Assembly: GCA_030830105.1 (NCBI GenBank)
Contig: JAURNP010000063.1
Coordinates: 1 to 37,748, forward strand
Length of the DNA: 37,748 bases
From: Rhodothermales bacterium
Lineage (GTDB): Bacteria > Bacteroidota > Rhodothermia > Rhodothermales > UBA10348
Direction of reading: 5' to 3'
The translations under genes and the position numbers were made by a program. The first letter of the stretch is position 1. Each line of letters starts with the position of its first letter. Under the pieces are notes generated by a model. It was given only the letters and a program-made list of their open reading frames with translations. It did no database searches and was not told the origin of the DNA. Below are positions 15,877-24,021 of the stretch, piece after piece.

Positions 15877-16122
15877 CTACGGAGCCTGGGCCGGGACGAT
15901 CTGTCCGTCGCAGGTAATCATCTCACCCGGACCTGGCTCTCGAGTAGGTGCATCGCCCGGGGTCAGCTGTGGATCACAGTCCTTTGGAACGTAGTGTGTG
16001 TGGCTACCGTGAGGCACTTCGTAATAGGGTCGGGAATCGAATGTCCCGAGTGAATCGACAAACACGAAAACCAGAAACAATCCGATGACCAGCAGCAAGT
16101 AGAAGCGGGCGCGCTTTTTCAT
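15877..16122 (-). CDS. Small membrane-anchored protein with HxxHxH (histidine-triad-like) motif
   Basis: 81 residues from the ATG at 16122 (MKKRARFYLLLV); an in-frame start at 16164 would add 14 residues with no function. One transmembrane helix spans about 7-24 after a basic start, so the rest should be periplasmic or extracellular. The tail contains PHGSHTHYVPKDCD, with H38, H41 and H43 spaced HxxHxH, strikingly like the zinc-binding triads (HGDHYHYIP type) of streptococcal Pht proteins. Two cysteines (49 and ~70) could form a disulfide. Proline-rich C-terminus. I do not recognise a named family; metal binding is an inference. It is divergent from the first receptor module. Confidence 0.72.
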   Translation of the reverse strand: MKKRARFYLLLVIGLFLVFVFVDSLGTFDSRPYYEVPHGSHTHYVPKDCDPQLTPGDAPTREPGPGEMITCDGQIVPAQAP

Positions 16123-16313
16123 GGACACAGGCTCCCATTCGATTGAGCGAAGAAGGCCGCACAACGGCGGCTCTGGGTTCGGAATTTACCCATGGGGCGG
16201 ACTCCGGTTCTCAAGTCCCTCAAATTGACGTGCTATCCACCTACCCAGGTAGAGGCGATCTTGAGCGCGGCATCGGCGTACAGGGTGTCTCTCCTCTCAC
16301 CACCCACCCCGTC

Positions 16314-18611
16314 TTGAGTATTCGGCTGTCCATACGTTTCTGGATTCCCCTCTTGGTCCTGTCGGCATGGCTGCCTTCCATGGTGGTGCACGCACAGGGG
16401 CTGCAGGGCAGGGTGCTGGATGCAGAAACGCGTCAGGGCTTGCCTGGGGCGACCGTTCTGCTCATCCAGGGCGGCGAGAGGATGGCCGGACAGATTACGG
16501 ATGGGGCCGGCGTATTCGTCTTCGGCGATGTTCTTCCGGGCCAGTATGTGTTGGAGGCCTCTTTTGTTGGCTACGAGATTATCCGGGACACGCTTTCCGT
16601 TCCGTTGGACGGGCTGCTCGAATTTATTCTGGAGCCTACCCAAACCATGCTGGAAGAGTTGGTGGTTGAGTCTCAGCGGGTGAACCAGGAGCGTTATGCG
16701 GCTGGTCTTGAAACCATCCGCCCAAGTGATCTGGCCAGAGTTCCCATGTCGGACGTGACGTACGATCTGGCGGGGTATCTGCTCACGCTTCCGGGGATTG
16801 TGTCTACGGGAGACCGAGGTGGACAGCTGTTCGTGCGGGGGGGTACGCCAACGCAGAACCTGGTCCTGCTCGACGGCATGCGCATCTTTCAGCCGTTTCA
16901 TGTGGTTGGATTCTACAGCGCCTTTCCCGCCGACATCATTGCGACCACCGATGTGTATGCCGGTGGCTTCAATGCTCGATACGGCGGACGCATCTCGTCG
17001 GTAATCGATATCAAGACGCGCAACGGCAGCAAGGATCGTGTAACCGGCTCGGCTTCTATCGCTCCCTTTGTGAGCGGTCTTCGAGTGGAAGTACCGATCC
17101 TGAAAGATGAAGCTTCCCTCATTCTGTCAGCCCGTGAGTCCATCATTGACCGGATCGCACCGGAGGTACTAGGGGAAGAACTGCCTTTTCGTTTCGGAGA
17201 TCGATTTGCCAAGTTCCACGCATATCTGAATCAGACCTCCAGTGTGATGCTGACAGCCCTAAGGACTTCTGATACCGGAAACCTGCGATCCGGGGACCCT
17301 TCCGATCCATCAGTCGATATCCGGCGGTCAACCTGGAAGAATGAGGCCTATGGGGCACGCTACCTCTACATCCCGGAAGAGGCGGCGGTGATGTCTGAAT
17401 TCTCCGTCTACTACTCCTCCTTGGAAAGCCGCTATCGTCAGACGGCAGACGATGTTCGGAACGCAGATGTGTCGGAATTTTCGCTCAACATCGGATTCAC
17501 TTATTTGCTGGGAGCCAACCAGATCAATTTTGGCATCTTCGGCAACACCAATTTCTTCGACTTCAGCTTTGGTCGGGGTCGCAGCGATATCAATACCGGA
17601 GTAAGCAGCGGTGGTGCCTTCTTCGAAGGTCGGGTCGTTCCGAACGAGTATATCCAGATTGAGCCGGGTGTCCGTATCGAGGCATTCTCGCGTGGTCTAC
17701 GTCGTACCATCGCTCCTCGTTTGCGGCTTCAATGGCTGCCCTCAGGTGCTGGCAGCCGCAACAGACTCAGTTTTGCCTGGGGTCGGTACCACCAACAGAT
17801 TGTGGGCCTGAACAACGAGCAAGATGTATCCGACGTGTTCACGGTATGGACCGCTTCTCCGCGCGGCACGCCCGTGCCGCGCGCCGTGCATTACATCGCC
17901 GGTTGGCAGACACGTCCAATTCGTTGGCTGGAACTCTCGGTAGAAGGGTATCGCAAGGAGCTTACCGACCTGTCCTTTCCTGCTTTTGCCGATGAGGTCG
18001 GGGTGGTGGCTGAGTTCTCTCAGGTCAACGGGCGCGCCGAAGGCCTGGATCTCAAAGCTGAAATCGTTTCGAGAAACGTGTATTTCTCGGCAACCTATGG
18101 CCGCGCCAAAGTGAATTACGTCCGGCCCCCGCAGCTGTCGCGGGCCATTTTCCTGGCCGGCACGGGACGTTCCGTGGAACTGCCCCGTTTGGAGTTCAAC
18201 CCACCCCACGACCGTCGTCACCAGGTGGGCGCTACCCTTCGTGTGACAACGGGTGCCTGGTCGGTAGGCGCGCGCTGGCAATTTGGGTCTGGACTGCCAT
18301 TTACGCAGGTCAATGGCTATTACACCGGACTGGATGTTGACGATTTCTCATCGGTGGACTTCCTGACGGACGAGGGTAGCACGTTGGTCTCCCGTTCTCA
18401 GCCATACGGAGGTCGCATGCCGACCTATCATCGTCTGGATATCTCCGTCGAGCACAAGATGCCATTCTCGCGGGCGGATCTCACGCTTCAGGCTGGCGTC
18501 ATCAATGCCTACGATCGTGCAAACATTTTCGAGTACAACATCTTCACTGGTAACCGTGTAGATCAGCTACCGCTCATTCCCTCTCTTGGTGTGCGGGTGG
18601 ACATGCGATGA
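16314..18611 (+). CDS. TonB-dependent receptor with N-terminal carboxypeptidase-regulatory-like domain, module A
   Basis: 765 residues from a TTG at 16314, which places a signal peptide first (IRFWIPLLVLSAWLPSMVVHAQ); the frame is open back to 16143 but no ATG exists before residue ~50. Residues ~28-110 form a CarboxypepD_reg-like domain (GRVLDAETRQGLPGATVLL, then LEASFVGYEII). The plug follows, with DRGGQLFVRGGTPTQNLVLL, FQPFHVVGFYSAFPADII and YGGRISSVIDI. The rest is a beta-barrel. It imports an unknown substrate through the outer membrane with TonB energy. The stop overlaps the next gene's start (ATGA), so receptor and lipoprotein are coupled. Strongly paralogous to the receptor at 19598. 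Confidence 0.9.
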   Translation: MSIRLSIRFWIPLLVLSAWLPSMVVHAQGLQGRVLDAETRQGLPGATVLLIQGGERMAGQITDGAGVFVFGDVLPGQYVLEASFVGYEIIRDTLSVPLDGLLEFILEPTQTMLEELVVESQRVNQERYAAGLETIRPSDLARVPMSDVTYDLAGYLLTLPGIVSTGDRGGQLFVRGGTPTQNLVLLDGMRIFQPFHVVGFYSAFPADIIATTDVYAGGFNARYGGRISSVIDIKTRNGSKDRVTGSASIAPFVSGLRVEVPILKDEASLILSARESIIDRIAPEVLGEELPFRFGDRFAKFHAYLNQTSSVMLTALRTSDTGNLRSGDPSDPSVDIRRSTWKNEAYGARYLYIPEEAAVMSEFSVYYSSLESRYRQTADDVRNADVSEFSLNIGFTYLLGANQINFGIFGNTNFFDFSFGRGRSDINTGVSSGGAFFEGRVVPNEYIQIEPGVRIEAFSRGLRRTIAPRLRLQWLPSGAGSRNRLSFAWGRYHQQIVGLNNEQDVSDVFTVWTASPRGTPVPRAVHYIAGWQTRPIRWLELSVEGYRKELTDLSFPAFADEVGVVAEFSQVNGRAEGLDLKAEIVSRNVYFSATYGRAKVNYVRPPQLSRAIFLAGTGRSVELPRLEFNPPHDRRHQVGATLRVTTGAWSVGARWQFGSGLPFTQVNGYYTGLDVDDFSSVDFLTDEGSTLVSRSQPYGGRMPTYHRLDISVEHKMPFSRADLTLQAGVINAYDRANIFEYNIFTGNRVDQLPLIPSLGVRVDMR

Positions 18612-19447
18612 AACGCTCATTCCTGATTATAGCGCTGCTGACAACCACCCTGCTTCAAGTCGGGTGTGAGAATACGGTGGAGCCGATTTCGGCAGAAAGG
18701 GAAGACACCGTTGCTCTGTACGGCATTCTGGACATGCGATCCAATCAGCAGATTGTCCGGGTGGAGGCACTTCGCTCCACCATTCTTTCAGAGGATGACG
18801 GTTTGGATGGCGTGCGGGTGCGAAGCATCGTGGTGGGTTCGGGTACTTTCCAGGAGTGGCGGGATTCCACCGGGACCGATGAAGTAGGCAATCCGGTATC
18901 GCTGTACGTCTCGGATTTCAGGCCCGAAGCCGGGGCCACCTATCGATTGGCGGTGACACGTGAAGATCAGATTCTTGCTGAAGCGATTACAACAGTGCCC
19001 GCGGCTCCGGGTCTGTTGATCGATTCCGCAGTCGGGGACGAAAGCTCATTGGCTCAAACGGTATACCTGCGGGATATGAACGGGGCACCACAAGGTATCA
19101 CGGTTTCGTATACGATGATCGATATGGACCTGGGCAACCCGGTAACCATTCCGGTATCCTATGGCCAAATCGTGGAAACGCCCGTGACCCAACTGAATTT
19201 TGATGTCACGTATTGGTCGGATCGATTCGTGGTGATGAATGCCCTCGGCCGCGATATTGATGAGCCCGGCGTGCAGCTGCAGCGCATTGAATTGAGCTTC
19301 GACCTGCCAAGTCCGGAATGGGCCGATGTTGAATCCTCCAACCTGCTTGACGGACTTGGATTCTTTGCTTCGATAGGGCGCTATTCGTATTCCTGGCTAC
19401 TCGATGACCAAAGCGTTGCAACCATGGGATGGATTGACGCGCAATGA
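18608..19447 (+). CDS. DUF4249-type lipoprotein, module A
   Basis: 279 residues. A lipoprotein signal runs to LLQVGC (cysteine 20), so the protein is lipid-anchored, probably to the outer membrane. The mature part starts ENTVEPISAEREDTVALYGILD and has the DUF4249 layout: an Ig-like strand region, LYVSDFRPEAGATYRLAVTREDQ, then a C-terminal beta region ending SIGRYSYSWLLDDQ. DUF4249 proteins are typically encoded right after TonB-dependent receptors of this class and are thought to be their partner, function unknown. Four-base ATGA overlap with the receptor supports this. A 9-bp near-perfect tandem repeat spans the stop codon. Confidence 0.83.
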   Translation: MKRSFLIIALLTTTLLQVGCENTVEPISAEREDTVALYGILDMRSNQQIVRVEALRSTILSEDDGLDGVRVRSIVVGSGTFQEWRDSTGTDEVGNPVSLYVSDFRPEAGATYRLAVTREDQILAEAITTVPAAPGLLIDSAVGDESSLAQTVYLRDMNGAPQGITVSYTMIDMDLGNPVTIPVSYGQIVETPVTQLNFDVTYWSDRFVVMNALGRDIDEPGVQLQRIELSFDLPSPEWADVESSNLLDGLGFFASIGRYSYSWLLDDQSVATMGWIDAQ

Positions 19448-19460
19448 GTGGAATGAATGG
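19443..19460. repeat. 9-bp tandem repeat across a stop codon (8/9 match)
   Basis: AATGAGTGG (19443-19451) is followed directly by AATGAATGG (19452-19460); the first copy contains the TGA stop of the DUF4249-type gene. Confidence 0.75.
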
Positions 19461-19597
19461 GCCTGAAAGGGCGTCTACTTTCTGTTCGAGATCCCGCCCT
19501 AATGGCTGAGGTTCAAGGAATTACCCTCATTCCACCTACTTTCTGTACACGTCAGGCCGTACCTTTTCGGCTTTCGTGATCTACACCCCCTGTACTC
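19448..19597 (+). promoter_or_regulatory. Structured spacer between the two receptor modules
   Basis: No gene. GTGGAATGA (19448-19456) is inverted at 19527-19535 (TCATTCCAC), enclosing AGGGCG/CGCCCT (19468-19473 with 19495-19500). The 11-mer CTACTTTCTGT occurs at 19475-19485 and 19536-19546. Could be a terminator-like structure, a promoter region for module B, or a regulator site; no T-run follows the stems. Confidence 0.35.
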
Positions 19598-21886
19598 TTG
19601 CGCAGCCACATCCGAGTGCCCGTTTCGGTCCGCATTTTTCTCCTTCTTCTGCTCTGGACCCTGCCGGCCGCCGCTCAGAACGGAACGATCCGCGGATTCA
19701 TCACGGATGAAGCCGATGGACAGCCCCTTCCGGGCGTCAATGTCATCCTGACCAATGCCGCTGGCGACCTCTATGGTGCCGCTTCGGATACAGACGGATT
19801 CTACGCCGTCTCGCGGGTCCCGGCCGGTGACTATCAGCTCAAAGCCTCTTTCATTGGCTTCCAGGAATTTGAGCGTAGTATCACCGTCGTCGCTGGCGAG
19901 ATCCAGACGCTCTCTATCGAGATGGCCGTGGAGGAGACAGAGCTGGGCGAAGTGGTGGTCGAGGGAGCACGAGAAACAGCCGGTGCAGCCAACGTGACGG
20001 CCGGCTTGCAAACCGTTCGGCCTGCTGACATTTCACTGGTTCCGGCGCCGGATATATCGGCCGACCTTGTCAACTATCTGACGGCGCTTCCGGGCGTGGT
20101 CTCCCAGGGTGACCGAGGTGGCCAGCTCTTCATTCGCGGTGGCGAGCCCACACAGAACCTGGTCCTTCTGGATGGGATGCAGATATTCCAGCCATTCCAT
20201 GTGGTGGGTTTCTTTTCGGCCTTCCCGTCGGATATTATCAACACGGCCGATGTCTACGCCGGTGGGTACGGCGGCAAGTTCGGAGGCCGTCTCTCCTCCG
20301 TCATCGACATTACCGCGCGAACCGGCAACAAGAGGCGCGCCGTAGGAGCTGCCACGATTGCACCATTCGTCAGCTCGATCCGTCTCGAGGGGCCCATCGT
20401 GCCCGGAAAGGTCTCTTTCCTGGGATCGTATCGTCGCTCCGTGATCGAGCAGGGCGCTGCCAAGCTCATTGATGAGCCGCTTCCGTTCAAGTTTGACGAC
20501 GCGTTCGCCAAGATCCACGCAAACCTCGGATCCAATGCGCAACTGTCCTTCTCGGGCATCCGCACTACGGATTCGGGGCGACTGGGGATCAACCCCCTGA
20601 ATGAAGGTGCCGACGGTATCACGCAGGACGAAGTGAACTGGGAAAACATGGCCTTTGGAACGAGATTCCTGTTCCTGCCTGCCACGCTGCCTGTGTTCGC
20701 GGAAATCGTATCGAGCTATTCTTCGCTGAAGAATGAGTTTGGCCCTCCTGGCGATCCTGAGCGCTCGACCGAGGCTAGCGTATTCTCATTTCAGGCCAAT
20801 GTGACCCACTATGTTGGGCCCAATAATTTCAACTGGGGGATCTTCCTCAGTTCATCGCAGCTTGATGCCAATCTGGGCGGCCTGTTCCAGAATGTGCAGC
20901 TGAAGAAGGAGTTCATCACCGAAGTCGGTGCGTATCTCGAGCCTGAATTCAAACCAACGGATGGTCTCAATATCCAGCCAGGCGTTCGTTTGCAGTCCTT
21001 TCCCTCGAAGGGAGAGACCTTCATCGAGCCGCGTCTGCGCATCGTCTGGAATACCGGCATCCATCGTCTTTCGGCGGCCGGCGGAATCTACCATCAGGAA
21101 ATTACGGGTCTGAATGACCGTCGCGACGCTGGCGATATTTTTACGGCGTGGACAGCTTCACCGTTTGGGACCATTCCTGAGGCGCGGCATGTCATTGCCG
21201 GCTACCGCATCGAGCCGGCCAATTGGGTGCGTTTTTCGGCGGAAGGCTTTTACAAGGACCTGACCAATCTGAACGTTTCGGAATGGACGGCATTCCCGCG
21301 TTTTACTACCAATGTGCAGATCGCCGACGGGACTGCTCGGGGGTTTGATCTGCGCATGGAAGTGGGGAGTAGCGATCGATTCCAGGCGACGGTAAGCTGG
21401 GGCCGCTCCGAAGTGGAATACGAAACCACCGCGCGTGCGCTGCAGCTCCTAACCGGAGATGACGCGGTGGCGTATGCCCCACCGCATGATCGGAAAGATC
21501 AGCTCAACGTGATGGCCAATGTCAATCTGAAAGGGTTCAACCTTTCTGCACGCTGGCAATTCGGTTCGGGTCTGCCGTTCAATGAATCGCTTGGATTCGA
21601 TCGTTTCGTATTGCTCGATTCTCTTGTTGCCGTTACCGAAGTCCCGGGCGAGGAGCGCGTGCTGTATGGACGACCGTACACAGGGCGCCTCCCGACCTAT
21701 CATCGTCTGGATGTTTCGCTGGACCGCGAATTCCGTGTCGGTCCGACCACATTCCTGACTGTGCAGACAGGGATCCTGAACGCCTACGATCGTCGTAACC
21801 TGTTCTACCTCGATCTCTTCACGCTGCGTCGTGTGGATCAGCTGCCGCTGATTCCAACGTTGGGTCTGAAACTGGAGTACCGATGA
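19598..21886 (+). CDS. TonB-dependent receptor with N-terminal carboxypeptidase-regulatory-like domain, module B
   Basis: 762 residues from TTG at 19598 (a GTG at 19616 is an alternative; both keep the signal peptide IRVPVSVRIFLLLLLWTLPAAAQ). A CarboxypepD_reg-like domain follows (RGFITDEADGQPLPGVNVIL ... LKASFIGFQEFERS), then the plug with DRGGQLFIRGGEPTQNLVLL, FQPFHVVGFFSAFPSDII and FGGRLSSVIDI, then the barrel, ending RRVDQLPLIPTLGLKLEY. Module A's receptor ends almost identically and is about the same length, so the two are paralogues from a tandem duplication that has diverged in the barrel. Substrate unknown. The start of the lipoprotein gene overlaps the stop by four bases. Confidence 0.9.
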   Translation: MRSHIRVPVSVRIFLLLLLWTLPAAAQNGTIRGFITDEADGQPLPGVNVILTNAAGDLYGAASDTDGFYAVSRVPAGDYQLKASFIGFQEFERSITVVAGEIQTLSIEMAVEETELGEVVVEGARETAGAANVTAGLQTVRPADISLVPAPDISADLVNYLTALPGVVSQGDRGGQLFIRGGEPTQNLVLLDGMQIFQPFHVVGFFSAFPSDIINTADVYAGGYGGKFGGRLSSVIDITARTGNKRRAVGAATIAPFVSSIRLEGPIVPGKVSFLGSYRRSVIEQGAAKLIDEPLPFKFDDAFAKIHANLGSNAQLSFSGIRTTDSGRLGINPLNEGADGITQDEVNWENMAFGTRFLFLPATLPVFAEIVSSYSSLKNEFGPPGDPERSTEASVFSFQANVTHYVGPNNFNWGIFLSSSQLDANLGGLFQNVQLKKEFITEVGAYLEPEFKPTDGLNIQPGVRLQSFPSKGETFIEPRLRIVWNTGIHRLSAAGGIYHQEITGLNDRRDAGDIFTAWTASPFGTIPEARHVIAGYRIEPANWVRFSAEGFYKDLTNLNVSEWTAFPRFTTNVQIADGTARGFDLRMEVGSSDRFQATVSWGRSEVEYETTARALQLLTGDDAVAYAPPHDRKDQLNVMANVNLKGFNLSARWQFGSGLPFNESLGFDRFVLLDSLVAVTEVPGEERVLYGRPYTGRLPTYHRLDVSLDREFRVGPTTFLTVQTGILNAYDRRNLFYLDLFTLRRVDQLPLIPTLGLKLEYR

Positions 21887-22863
21887 TGGACAGCACGAAT
21901 AGACCTACTATGCACGCCGCAGACCCAAACGCCCAACCTGGTCGATCCATGCGATCACGAATCAAAACGCTTCCGCTGCTTGTCGCCATGATGGCGGCTG
22001 CCATGCTGTGGACAGGTTGCGAGGATACCGTCAATCCGTTTGTCGAAGAGGATCGCTACTTCACGCTGTTCGGTTATCTGGATACGGCTACGGATGAGCA
22101 GTACCTGCGGGTGATTCCGTTGCGCACCGACTTCGCGGCGCTTGAGGCTGGTGAGATCGATGCCACAGTCACAACAACGGAAGTGGAAACCGGGCGGTCA
22201 ATTGTTTGGCGCGATTCGTTGATCACCTTCGACGATGGGTCAACGGGCCACATATTCGTCTCGAACTTCCGCCCGATTCCGGGCTGGACCTACAATCTGA
22301 CGGTTGCGCGCGAAGATGGAAAGCGCGCCGAAGCTACTACGACCATTCCGGTTGTGGATGGCGTTGAACTGGATGAGCCGACCATTTCAGTTGCAGCCGT
22401 TTTCCAGAAGATTCGCTGGGACAACGTGGACTTCCCGCCATTCAGGGTTGAAGTCTGGTACCGGTTCCTGAACGCCTCTCCCGGTCAGCCCTTCCTGGAT
22501 GCCGTGATTCCTTACGGCAATGTAGGAGATCTCTATGGCCAACTTGTGCAGGGCGACAAGTGGGAAGTCCTTGTCAGGTTGACTGCAGACAAGGAAGAAG
22601 TCACCAAAGAATTGGGCGTCTCGGATGACGCTCAGCCATTCCTTATGTCCGTCGGTATGCGTCTGACAATGACTTCTGATTCCTGGCGTCCGCCGGATGG
22701 CGTCTTCGATCGCGAGGTACTGGTACAACCAGGTACCTTTTCGAATGTGGACGGCGGGTTCGGCTTCTTTGGTTCGGTCAATCAGTTCTCCTATGAGTGG
22801 ACACTCGAGCCCAACATCACCGAGTTGATTGGTTACACCTATCCGGGTAAGCGTTCCCAGTAG
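21883..22863 (+). CDS. DUF4249-type lipoprotein, module B
   Basis: 326 residues from the overlapping ATG at 21883; an internal ATG at 21949 would give 304 residues with a cleaner lipoprotein signal (MRSRIKTLPLLVAMMAAAMLWTGC split at the cysteine). The ATGA overlap favours initiation at 21883, giving an unusually long n-region. The mature start CEDTVNPFVEEDRYFTLFGY matches module A's CENTVEPI ... VALYGILD, and FVSNFRPIPGWTYNLTVARED matches its partner segment, so these two are paralogues like their receptors. It is expected to be an outer-membrane lipoprotein acting with the receptor. A strong hairpin follows 36 bases after the stop. Confidence 0.82.
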   Translation: MMDSTNRPTMHAADPNAQPGRSMRSRIKTLPLLVAMMAAAMLWTGCEDTVNPFVEEDRYFTLFGYLDTATDEQYLRVIPLRTDFAALEAGEIDATVTTTEVETGRSIVWRDSLITFDDGSTGHIFVSNFRPIPGWTYNLTVAREDGKRAEATTTIPVVDGVELDEPTISVAAVFQKIRWDNVDFPPFRVEVWYRFLNASPGQPFLDAVIPYGNVGDLYGQLVQGDKWEVLVRLTADKEEVTKELGVSDDAQPFLMSVGMRLTMTSDSWRPPDGVFDREVLVQPGTFSNVDGGFGFFGSVNQFSYEWTLEPNITELIGYTYPGKRSQ

Positions 22864-22898
22864 AAGTAGGGACGAAACCATACAGGATTCACTATCTG

Positions 22899-22932
22899 AC
22901 GCGGCGCGGAAATGAACTTTTCCGCGCCGCGT
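22899..22932. terminator. 14-bp perfect hairpin after module B (no T-run)
   Basis: Positions 22899-22912 pair perfectly with 22919-22932 around a 6-nt loop (GC-rich lower stem, AAA/TTT top). No poly-T follows on the plus strand, so it is only a probable terminator or mRNA-stabilising 3' end. Confidence 0.55.
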
Positions 22933-23024
22933 TCAGTATCCTGAAAACAGCCCAAGGGTCCCGTTCCTTGAGCTGTCCGGCGTGCCGGGCCTACCGTTCT
23001 TTCCCCACCCAAATCCGTGCAAAC

Positions 23025-23957
23025 ATGACCAAGGCTGATATCTGGATGAACGGCGAGTTCGTTCCGTTCGACGATGCTAATGTCCACGTTTTGACCCATG
23101 CCCTGCACTATGGCTCGTCGGTTTTTGAAGGTATCCGGTGCTACAAGACGGATAAAGGATCGGCCATCTTCCGTCATCCAGAGCACATGCAGCGCCAGAT
23201 TGATTCGGCGCGCATATACCGTATGGATCTCGGATACACCCGGGAAGAGCTGGAGCAGGCTGTAATCGATACGATTGTCCGATCTGGTCTCGAGGCATGC
23301 TACATTCGCCCGCTTTCGTACCGTGCCATGGGCCCCATGGGTGTCAACCCGTACAACAATCCAGTACACACGATGATTGCTGTCTGGGAATGGGGAGCCT
23401 ATCTCGGACCCGAGGCCCTGGAGCAGGGTGTTGACGTACACGTCGCCTCTTGGAATCGCATGGCGCCGAATACCTTCCCTTCGATGGCGAAGGCCGGTGG
23501 CAACTATCTGAATGCCGGTCTGGTCAAGATGGATGCCGTTCTGAGTGGTTTTACGGAAGGCATCATGCTGAGCGTTGACGGACATGTAGCGGAGGGATCG
23601 GGCGAGAACATCTTCGTGGTCAAAGATGGCGTGCTCTACACGGCTCCTGTCGCGACCTCTATTCTCCCCGGCATCACCCGCAGCAGCATTGTGCAAATGG
23701 CCAATGACATGGGCCTGGAGGTGCGCGAAGGACTCATTCCCCGTGAAGCTCTTTATATCGCGGACGAAGTCTTCTTTACGGGAACGGCCGCTGAAGTGAC
23801 GCCTGTCCGCTCCATCGATCATCATGTGATCGGCAAGGGAAGCCGTGGCGAAATAACCGAGCGGATGCAGACCGCGTACTTCGATGTCGTGCACCGCGGC
23901 ATCGATCCCTACGGTTGGCTTACGAAGGTACCCGTGGGAGAGACGGCAGCAGGCTGA
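23025..23957 (+). CDS. ilvE: Branched-chain amino acid aminotransferase
   Basis: 310 residues from the ATG at 23025; an upstream TTG in frame adds 19 residues without similarity. Class IV PLP aminotransferase that interconverts leucine, isoleucine or valine with their 2-oxo acids using glutamate. Family features are HALHYGSSVFEGIRCY near the start, R-x-LSYRAMG in the middle, the PLP lysine K156 in SMAKAGGNYLNAGLVK, EGSGENIFVV, and the LPGITRSSI phosphate-binding stretch. The last residues resemble IlvE more than PabC or D-amino acid transaminase. No other ilv/leu gene is nearby, so it stands alone in this window. Confidence 0.94.
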   Translation: MTKADIWMNGEFVPFDDANVHVLTHALHYGSSVFEGIRCYKTDKGSAIFRHPEHMQRQIDSARIYRMDLGYTREELEQAVIDTIVRSGLEACYIRPLSYRAMGPMGVNPYNNPVHTMIAVWEWGAYLGPEALEQGVDVHVASWNRMAPNTFPSMAKAGGNYLNAGLVKMDAVLSGFTEGIMLSVDGHVAEGSGENIFVVKDGVLYTAPVATSILPGITRSSIVQMANDMGLEVREGLIPREALYIADEVFFTGTAAEVTPVRSIDHHVIGKGSRGEITERMQTAYFDVVHRGIDPYGWLTKVPVGETAAG

Positions 23958-23988
23958 ATCACCGCCGGGCCGAACCACCAGGGGGCAG

Positions 23989-24011
23989 GCTGCCCAAAGA
24001 AAGCGGGCAGC
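23989..24011. terminator. Candidate bidirectional hairpin between convergent genes
   Basis: GCTGCCC (23989-23995) pairs with GGGCAGC (24005-24011) in the 64-base gap between ilvE and the FG-GAP gene. No T-run, so weak. Confidence 0.3.
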
Positions 24012-24021
24012 TCAGGACTGC

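Noticed and set aside
22839-23978. A 379-codon open frame on the minus strand opposite ilvE.
   Set aside because: ilvE is unmistakable on the plus strand; the antisense product resembles nothing.
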